Below are positions 58,486-64,000 of a DNA stretch of 64,000 nucleotides, one piece after another. The stretch lies in assembly GCA_020629315.1 (NCBI GenBank), contig JAHDDO010000004.1, positions 48,383 to 112,382 on the forward strand, in the 5' to 3' direction. The position numbers were made by a program, and so were the translations under genes. This stretch comes from Saprospiraceae bacterium (GTDB lineage: Bacteria; Bacteroidota; Bacteroidia; Chitinophagales; Saprospiraceae). The number at the start of each line of letters is the position of its first letter. Within the stretch, counting starts at the first letter, position 1. Under the pieces are notes generated by a model, which had not been told where the DNA came from, did no database searches, and saw only the letters and a program-made list of their open reading frames with translations.

Positions 58486-59888
58486 AAATAAAAGCGCGAA
58501 CGTCCTTCTGTACCCAGCTTTACATTGAACCACTCCTTAATTTCTTGTTTTTCTTTCGCTTTCAAGGTTTTTTCAGACTCAATAAAGATATGGGTTACAT
58601 CTTCTGGCAATGTATCATTCAATGGGATCCCTGTTAATTTGCCTATATACACATAGTCTAAATTCGGAAATAGAACCTTAGCTTCTTTTTCAATTTGAAC
58701 CGTGATAAGACTATCAATCCGTTCTTCTACCAGACGCGTTTCCATCTCTTTTAAGATCTTGTCACGGGCTTTCTGTTCTTCCTGTGCAGCTTTGAGTTGA
58801 TCTTTTATCTGGGATACACCATCAAGCCTGGACTCGATCAATTCCAATCGGTCTAATTTGATGTCAGATGTGGCAATTATTTCTGGTTCAATGTCACTTA
58901 AGCCATATTTAGCTAGACCTATTTTAAGTTCAGGAATTCGCTCTACATTTATTTTTTGGCCATACACTTTAAGAACCAATCGTTGTGTGTCTTCTCCTTT
59001 TATATATTGATAATCATCGAGGTATAATCGATCATCTCCTAGGTATTCACTGATGAAGTTTTGCACTTTAACCTCAGTCCTAAACTCAGTAATTACTTGT
59101 TTGAATATCATGATACTTGGTACAATGATAATCAGTGAGATGATGACTGAAATTAAGGTATTTCTTCGCTGCTCTTTTTTATTTATATATTGTTTTTGAG
59201 GGAAGTTTAGATATCTAACCAAGAGAAATGAAGCGCCTGCTACAAAGAAAGTATTCAGGAAGAAAAGATAGAAAGAACTAAAGGCAATGTTCCATTCGCC
59301 ATTCGCAATACCAAAGCCAGTCACACATAAAGGTGGCATTAATGCAGTTGCGATGGCCACACCAGGGATCGTTGTGGAAATGTCTTTTCTAGCTACCGAT
59401 ATGATACCTGCCACTCCTCCAAATAAAGCGATGAATATATCTAAAAAGGTTGGCGTAGTTCGTGCCTCAATTTCAGGGGTTATCTCACCAAACGGAGATA
59501 GAAAGAAATATAAACTTGATGTCAAAATAGCGATAGCTATTGCTATTCCAAAATGTTGAATCGAACTCTTTACGGTTTCCCAATCATTGATCGCAGTACC
59601 AAGCCCCATACCTAATATAGGAGACATTAATGGAGATATTAACATCGCTCCAATGATAACAGCTGTACTGTTTGTGTCTAAACCAATACTGGCAATCATG
59701 ATAGAACAAAGTAACATCCATGCATTTGCGCCGGACATTGACTTTTTGTTTTTGATTTCATGAATGGTATTGCGCTTATCTACACCTTCTTCGAGGTGCA
59801 GAATACTATTGATTATTTCAAAAAACTGATTCGTTTTTGGCTTTTTATCTTCTGCTTTTGTGTTTTCTATGTTTCCTTGGTTAGACAT
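58482..59888 (-). CDS. DUF389 integral membrane protein
   Basis: A 468-residue protein. A short cytoplasmic N-terminus precedes about six transmembrane helices (about 55-265) containing the family GAMLISPLMSPILG and ATALMPPLCVTGFG motifs. A large C-terminal region (about 275-468) with coiled-coil character (residues about 330-400) follows, and ends with a beta-rich stretch. DUF389 proteins are widespread and uncharacterised. It starts two bases after the lolD stop, so is probably co-transcribed with it. Confidence 0.88.
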   Translation of the reverse strand: MSNQGNIENTKAEDKKPKTNQFFEIINSILHLEEGVDKRNTIHEIKNKKSMSGANAWMLLCSIMIASIGLDTNSTAVIIGAMLISPLMSPILGMGLGTAINDWETVKSSIQHFGIAIAIAILTSSLYFFLSPFGEITPEIEARTTPTFLDIFIALFGGVAGIISVARKDISTTIPGVAIATALMPPLCVTGFGIANGEWNIAFSSFYLFFLNTFFVAGASFLLVRYLNFPQKQYINKKEQRRNTLISVIISLIIIVPSIMIFKQVITEFRTEVKVQNFISEYLGDDRLYLDDYQYIKGEDTQRLVLKVYGQKINVERIPELKIGLAKYGLSDIEPEIIATSDIKLDRLELIESRLDGVSQIKDQLKAAQEEQKARDKILKEMETRLVEERIDSLITVQIEKEAKVLFPNLDYVYIGKLTGIPLNDTLPEDVTHIFIESEKTLKAKEKQEIKEWFNVKLGTEGRSRFYF

Positions 59889-59890
59889 CG

Positions 59891-60547
59891 TTACATTTCA
59901 TGGAGTATGCCAGCTTGCATCTGTAACATCCTATCACTTAATTTCGCTAGTTCAATGTTATGCGTAACAATAACAATAGCTTGGTCAAAATCGTCTCGTA
60001 ATCGGATAAATAAATTGTGTAAGTGTTCTGATGCTTCTTGATCAAGATTTCCTGTTGGTTCGTCAGCTAGTAAAATTTTGGGTTCATTCATCATTGCTCT
60101 GGCAATAGCCACCCGTTGTTGTTCTCCACCTGATAGCATAGAGGGTTTATGATCCAATCGATCTGCTAAACCTAAATAAGCCAATAATTCGCTCCCTTTT
60201 CGCTCAGCCTCTCGCTTTGGCGTTTTACTAATTAAAGAAGGAATTATGACATTTTCTAAGGCATTAAACTCATTTAACAAATGATGAAATTGGAAAACAA
60301 AACCAAGGGTTTGGTTGCGAAGCTGCGCTATTTTCTTTTCAGGTAGGCTATTGACATTAATGTCATCAATGAGCAATTCGCCTTCATCCATTTCATCTAG
60401 TGTCCCTAAAATGTGGAGTAATGTACTTTTACCTGATCCAGATTTTCCCGTTATAGAAACGATTTCAGCTGGGGATAAACTAAAATTTACTCCTTTAAGA
60501 ACACCCACATTCCCATATGATTTCCAGATGTCTTTAGCCTCCAACAT
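59891..60547 (-). CDS. lolD: LolD-type ABC transporter ATP-binding protein
   Basis: A 218-residue ABC ATPase of the MacB/LolD class. Walker [10 protein letters not shown] (34-42), Q-loop FVFQFHHLL, signature LSGGEQQR and Walker [13 protein letters not shown] are intact. The HHLL-type segment after the Q-loop favours LolD, which powers lipoprotein release from the inner membrane. No LolC/E permease gene is in the window. Lipoproteins are abundant in this genome, matching its role. Confidence 0.87.
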   Translation of the reverse strand: MLEAKDIWKSYGNVGVLKGVNFSLSPAEIVSITGKSGSGKSTLLHILGTLDEMDEGELLIDDINVNSLPEKKIAQLRNQTLGFVFQFHHLLNEFNALENVIIPSLISKTPKREAERKGSELLAYLGLADRLDHKPSMLSGGEQQRVAIARAMMNEPKILLADEPTGNLDQEASEHLHNLFIRLRDDFDQAIVIVTHNIELAKLSDRMLQMQAGILHEM

Positions 60548-60609
60548 ATATCGAATTTACTAATATTTTGTTTATCCTATAATTATGTCTTATTTGACAC
60601 AAGAATAAA

Positions 60610-60617
60610 TATATTTG
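60610..60617 (+). promoter_or_regulatory. Weak candidate -7 box before glycosyltransferase genes
   Basis: TATATTTG fits TAnnTTTG, 67 bases before the ATG at 60685. The nearest TTG is only 13 bases upstream, too close for the consensus. Confidence 0.25.
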
Positions 60618-60684
60618 AGTAGTGACAATGCGAAAAATAGGTATGATTCGTTGATGAATTATACGTATTTCAGAAATCGATTCA

Positions 60685-61938
60685 ATGAAAATTCTCCAAC
60701 TCTGTAAGAAATTTCCATACCCTTTAAATGATGGCGAGTCAATTGCAGTTAGCTACCTAGCTAAAGGTATTTCTGATTTAGGCCATGAGTTGGATCTACT
60801 ATCCCTTAATACAAGTAAGCACTACACGGATGTAGATACCGTTGTTAAAAAGATCGATTATTATAACAAAGTCGAAGCCATTGACATAAATAATAAGATT
60901 AGTTATGTGGGGGCCTTTACGAACTTATTTAGCAGCAAATCCTATCATGTCTGTCGTTTCGAGTCCAAGGAATACAGGAATCGATTAAAGACCGTTTTAG
61001 AGCAGAAGCAGTATGATATCATACAACTCGAAACGCCATATTTAGCTATCTATATTGATACGATCAGAAAGTATAGTACAGCTAAGGTGGTATTGCGCGC
61101 TCATAATATAGAACATGAGATATGGAATCGTGTGGCGCAAAATGAGAAATCCACCTTAAAAAGAAAGTATATAGAATTATGCACGAGACGGTTACGTAGA
61201 TTTGAATTGAAGCAATTGGACCAGTTTGACTATTTGGCTGCAATAACCCAACGTGATCTTGATGCATTTAGGGCCTTTGGTTATGCTGATCAAGCTTTGG
61301 TATTACCGGTTGGTTTAGATATTCAAGAATACGAACCTTCGTATCGAAATAATAAACAAATTAGCCTGTGTTTTATCGGGTCCTTGGATTGGATGCCTAA
61401 TACCCATGGATTACATTGGTTCATTGAAAATGTGTGGCCAGAAATTCATAAGATAAATCCAAATATTCAATTTCATATTGCTGGCAAAAACCCAAGCGAA
61501 AAAATAAGTGGATTACGAAAGAAAAATATAGTCATCCACGGTGAAGTCCCTAATGCAGTGGACTTTATAAATCGGCATGACATACTGGTTGTACCTTTAT
61601 TCTCAGGGTCAGGGATGCGTGTGAAAATTTTAGAAGGCATGGCCTTGGGGAAGACTATTATTACTACGACAATAGGGGCTGAAGGCATAGAAGCAGAAAG
61701 TGGCACTCATATTTTAAAGGCTGATACAAAGGATCAATTTGTGGATTGTGTAAGTAAGTATCTAGTCGATGTAAAAGAACTCAGTGAGATAAGCCGAAAT
61801 GCTCGAAAACTAATTGAAGATAAGTATGACTATCTTAAGCGAGCCAAAACTTTGGTTGACGAATATGAATCTTTACTTACAAGACGTACTTTTACAAATA
61901 AGCAAGGCGTAACTACGCCTTCTTCATCGCTAAAATGA
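60685..61938 (+). CDS. Glycosyltransferase family 4-like protein
   Basis: A 417-residue GT-B fold enzyme. The N-terminal half (MKILQLCKKFPYPLNDGESIAVSYLA) matches the acceptor domain of GT4 enzymes. The C-terminal domain begins around residue 230 with the FIGSLDWMPN motif and has the donor-binding GSGMRVKILEGMALGKTIITT...GAEGI region, with its conserved Glu. It transfers a sugar from a nucleotide donor, retaining configuration, probably in envelope or exopolysaccharide synthesis. Followed four bases later by a GT2 gene. Confidence 0.92.
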   Translation: MKILQLCKKFPYPLNDGESIAVSYLAKGISDLGHELDLLSLNTSKHYTDVDTVVKKIDYYNKVEAIDINNKISYVGAFTNLFSSKSYHVCRFESKEYRNRLKTVLEQKQYDIIQLETPYLAIYIDTIRKYSTAKVVLRAHNIEHEIWNRVAQNEKSTLKRKYIELCTRRLRRFELKQLDQFDYLAAITQRDLDAFRAFGYADQALVLPVGLDIQEYEPSYRNNKQISLCFIGSLDWMPNTHGLHWFIENVWPEIHKINPNIQFHIAGKNPSEKISGLRKKNIVIHGEVPNAVDFINRHDILVVPLFSGSGMRVKILEGMALGKTIITTTIGAEGIEAESGTHILKADTKDQFVDCVSKYLVDVKELSEISRNARKLIEDKYDYLKRAKTLVDEYESLLTRRTFTNKQGVTTPSSSLK

Positions 61939-61942
61939 TCGC

Positions 61943-63124
61943 TTGTTATTTGCACTTCAAATAATCTTTTGGGTATCTACTGTATTGTTACTGTATCATT
62001 ATGCTGCTTATCCAGCTATACTTTGGGTGATATACCGATTTAGAGGTCAAGATAAGGATGCAAAAAAAATAGAGCACTTTCCAGCTTTTAGTATTATCAT
62101 TCCAGCCCACAATGAAGAGTCCTGCATAGCCGACAAATTAATATCTATCATCAACAGTGACCTAAGTGGATGTACGTTTGAAGTATTGGTGGGATCTGAT
62201 AACTCCACTGATGCCACTAATGCTATAGTATTTGAATTTGCGTCTAAACACAGCTTTATTCAGTTTTATCCATATTCCGAAAGGCAGGGCAAAATAGGTA
62301 TGGTAGAGAAGTTGGTTGCAAGAACTAAATATGATATTCTCATACATACGGACGCGAATGTTTTATTTGAAACGGATTGTATTAAACGACTGATAGCTGC
62401 TTTTTCGGATCCTACTTTAGGTGTGATTGGGGCTAATATTGTGAATACAGATATTTCTAAGGATGGAATCTCAGTTCAAGAAGCGAGTTATGTAAATATT
62501 GAAAATCGTATCAAGTATTGGGAGGGTGCTATTTTCGATAGCATGATGGGTGCTTTTGGGGGCTGTTTTGCTATGCGCAAGTCCTTGATGAAGGCTATAC
62601 CTAAAAACTTTATCGTTGATGATTTTTATTTGACCTTTCAATGTATGGTCCAAGGATTTGCTTCCCGCTATGATTTAAGTGCCATTTGTTTCGAAGATGT
62701 TTCCAATGATTGGAGAGAAGAGTTCAGAAGAAAAGTCCGAATTGGTATTGGTAATTACCAAAATCTACGATTTTTTAGGACTTGGGCTTTTCGTCCTTTT
62801 CACCCCATCGGTTATTGTTTTATATCCCATAAGGTATTGCGTTGGATAGGGTGGACCTTTATTCTTATGGCAATCTGTAGTGCTTTTTATTTATCTTTTT
62901 ATGTTCCTTTCTTTGCTATCATAAGCGCAGGGATTATTGGTGTACTATTCATAGTACTCGTTGATCCGATGTTAGCCAAAATGGGTATTCATATCAAAGT
63001 GTTTCGCTATATTTTCCATTTTTTTACAATGAATGTAGCCTTAGCTGTTGCTTTCTTTAAGTATATCTCAGGTGTGAAAACTAATATTTGGACACCTACA
63101 AAGCGTCATCAGCTTAATAGCTAA
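61943..63124 (+). CDS. Glycosyltransferase family 2, membrane-bound
   Basis: A 393-residue GT2 enzyme. An N-terminal transmembrane helix (about 3-22) precedes the GT-A domain (about 48-290) with SIIIPAHNEE, the metal-binding HTDANV (DxD-like), and an ED/QxxRW-type motif (VDDFYLTFQ...ED...WREEFRRKVR). Two or three C-terminal membrane helices follow. The layout resembles poly-beta-sugar synthases. The start is TTG 61943, because in-frame TAA lies at 61931 and no ATG or GTG is available before conserved residues. Couples to the preceding GT4 gene, suggesting a polysaccharide pathway. Confidence 0.9.
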   Translation: MLFALQIIFWVSTVLLLYHYAAYPAILWVIYRFRGQDKDAKKIEHFPAFSIIIPAHNEESCIADKLISIINSDLSGCTFEVLVGSDNSTDATNAIVFEFASKHSFIQFYPYSERQGKIGMVEKLVARTKYDILIHTDANVLFETDCIKRLIAAFSDPTLGVIGANIVNTDISKDGISVQEASYVNIENRIKYWEGAIFDSMMGAFGGCFAMRKSLMKAIPKNFIVDDFYLTFQCMVQGFASRYDLSAICFEDVSNDWREEFRRKVRIGIGNYQNLRFFRTWAFRPFHPIGYCFISHKVLRWIGWTFILMAICSAFYLSFYVPFFAIISAGIIGVLFIVLVDPMLAKMGIHIKVFRYIFHFFTMNVALAVAFFKYISGVKTNIWTPTKRHQLNS

Positions 63125-63126
63125 AG

Positions 63127-64000
63127 CTAGAATTGCGGGCAGAAATTAAACTCATTTTCATGTTCGCCAATAAAACGAATGCTTAATTCAAAGGCATTCA
63201 AACTGGTATTACCGGCCAATGTTTCTCCCATAAACACATCGTAGCTAAGGCCGAGTAAAAATGCGTTCTTTTCAAAACCAACCATTGGAGAAACATATCT
63301 TGGCGCAAAGCCATCTAAACCATGAATAGTTTTAAACCAGCTGCCTAAATAGAAGGCAGACTGCGATTCGATAAATTCCCATTTAACACTCAAACCTACA
63401 TCAGCTTCAGATTGGTTGCCATGTTGTATATACACTAATCTCGGTAGGATACTAAAAAAGTCACCAAGCGCTACATTAGTACTTCCATGGAAGGTATACT
63501 TTGCCGCATAATCAAAATCAGTCTCTGTATCAGGGTTTATAGTTTGAGATTGACCATAAAAACTAAGACTCGGTGTATTAAAGTGATGGATAGCGGCTCC
63601 GATTGCAAAGCGAACACCATCATTAGGAATAGCGCTATAGGTTATGCCAAGGCCTAAGTCTAGAAAACCAAAGTTGTTAGGAGGTAGAATCTCACTGGTT
63701 TGTTGGTCATAGGCATTCACATCATTGAACTCGTCTCCAAAATTCAAGTTGTCGTAGTTTATGTTTCGTTGCTGAACACCAAATTCAACCCCAGCTGAAA
63801 TATAACTTTTGGTTTTATAATTCAGTAGTTTGTGATAGGCTGCTTGAAGAGCTAGTTTATTTGTGTTCATTCGAAAGACCTGGCCTCTATCTGTAAAGAA
63901 GAATACCCCAAGACCCGCTTTATCGCCGCCTTTGAGTTTCTCTTCACCCACATTGAATTTTACATCACCACCAACGCCATATGATTGCATTGGCGTTTCT
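63127..64000 (-). CDS. PorP/SprF family T9SS outer-membrane protein, N-terminus beyond window
   Basis: At least 291 residues, cut by the right edge of the window. The frame runs open through 64000; an internal ATG at 63990 is not the true start because the signal peptide and first strands of the family are missing. The visible part has the alternating beta-barrel pattern of PorP/SprF proteins: a YGVGGDVKF-like strand, GLGVFFFTDRGQ, PNNFGFLDLGLGITYS, and the closing LSIRF. These proteins accompany T9SS cargo and help anchor or export it. Three bases from the convergent GT2 stop. Confidence 0.88.
   Translation of the reverse strand, partial: ETPMQSYGVGGDVKFNVGEEKLKGGDKAGLGVFFFTDRGQVFRMNTNKLALQAAYHKLLNYKTKSYISAGVEFGVQQRNINYDNLNFGDEFNDVNAYDQQTSEILPPNNFGFLDLGLGITYSAIPNDGVRFAIGAAIHHFNTPSLSFYGQSQTINPDTETDFDYAAKYTFHGSTNVALGDFFSILPRLVYIQHGNQSEADVGLSVKWEFIESQSAFYLGSWFKTIHGLDGFAPRYVSPMVGFEKNAFLLGLSYDVFMGETLAGNTSLNAFELSIRFIGEHENEFNFCPQF

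Overview
The window is a stretch of chromosome from a free-living, probably marine member of the Bacteroidota. It most resembles Saprospiraceae-type genomes, but this is inferred from gene content and no 16S rRNA is present. The evidence is: six large proteins with type IX secretion (T9SS) C-terminal sorting domains, a PorP/SprF protein, GldC, SprB-type repeats, a FecI/FecR/TonB-receptor cassette, DUF4249 lipoproteins, start sites without Shine-Dalgarno sequences, and promoters of the Bacteroidota type (TTG, 19-23 bases, TAnnTTTG). The DNA is AT-rich and tightly packed. No phage, CRISPR array or intact insertion sequence was found. Only the first 230 bases look foreign or untranslated.

Layout. 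1-230: an unexplained, GC-richer, hairpin-forming segment. 235-3011: a lipoprotein, a LuxE-like acyl-protein synthetase and a secreted cell-wall amidase. 3148-6534: cytochrome c maturation genes ccmB, ccmC and a ccmD-like gene, overlapping a glutamate dehydrogenase and closed by a strong terminator. 6681-7976: an Lrp/AsnC regulator and a TraB/GumN protein. 8080-11366: a first TonB receptor plus DUF4249 lipoprotein. 11336-14305: a TIGR02206-like membrane protein, GldC, an S24/LexA-like regulator and an O-methyltransferase. 14403-20211: two tandem paralogous FG-GAP/ASPIC surface proteins. Then tRNA-His, an IgGFc-binding-like T9SS protein and a lipoprotein. 22970-28424: ECF sigma factor, FecR anti-sigma, a second TonB receptor with an STN signalling domain, and a second DUF4249 lipoprotein. 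Then tRNA-Ser.

28967-32028: a four-gene operon with an unknown protein, a divergent gamma-glutamyltransferase-like hydrolase, a DinB/YfiT-type thiol transferase-like protein and DUF983. 32025-35251 (minus strand): an orphan NarL-type response regulator, a propeller-SprB-OmpA fusion protein and a CHAP hydrolase. 35500-46314: ffh, a giant secreted thioredoxin-fold/SprB/PKD protein, mutS, rpsP and two conserved genes of unknown role. 46326-53853 (minus): lipoprotein, leuS and a 1332-residue T9SS surface protein in one line. 53962-58485: a T9SS nuclease-like protein, then a cytochrome c/SCO/lipoprotein operon facing a cryptochrome-DASH gene across a perfect long-spaced palindrome. 58482-64000: a DUF389 protein, LolD, two glycosyltransferases, and a PorP/SprF protein cut by the right edge.

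Functionally the window mixes housekeeping (ffh, rpsP, leuS, mutS, tRNAs, gdh), respiratory cofactor assembly (Ccm, SCO, cytochrome c) and an elaborate cell surface (T9SS cargo, TonB receptors, lipoproteins, glycosyltransferases). The most unusual items are the propeller-SprB-OmpA fusion beside an orphan response regulator, the GGT-like/thiol-transferase operon, the paired TonB-DUF4249 modules with and without their own sigma/anti-sigma pair, the thioredoxin-headed adhesin, and the palindrome between the SCO operon and the cryptochrome gene. None is proven to be a new system.
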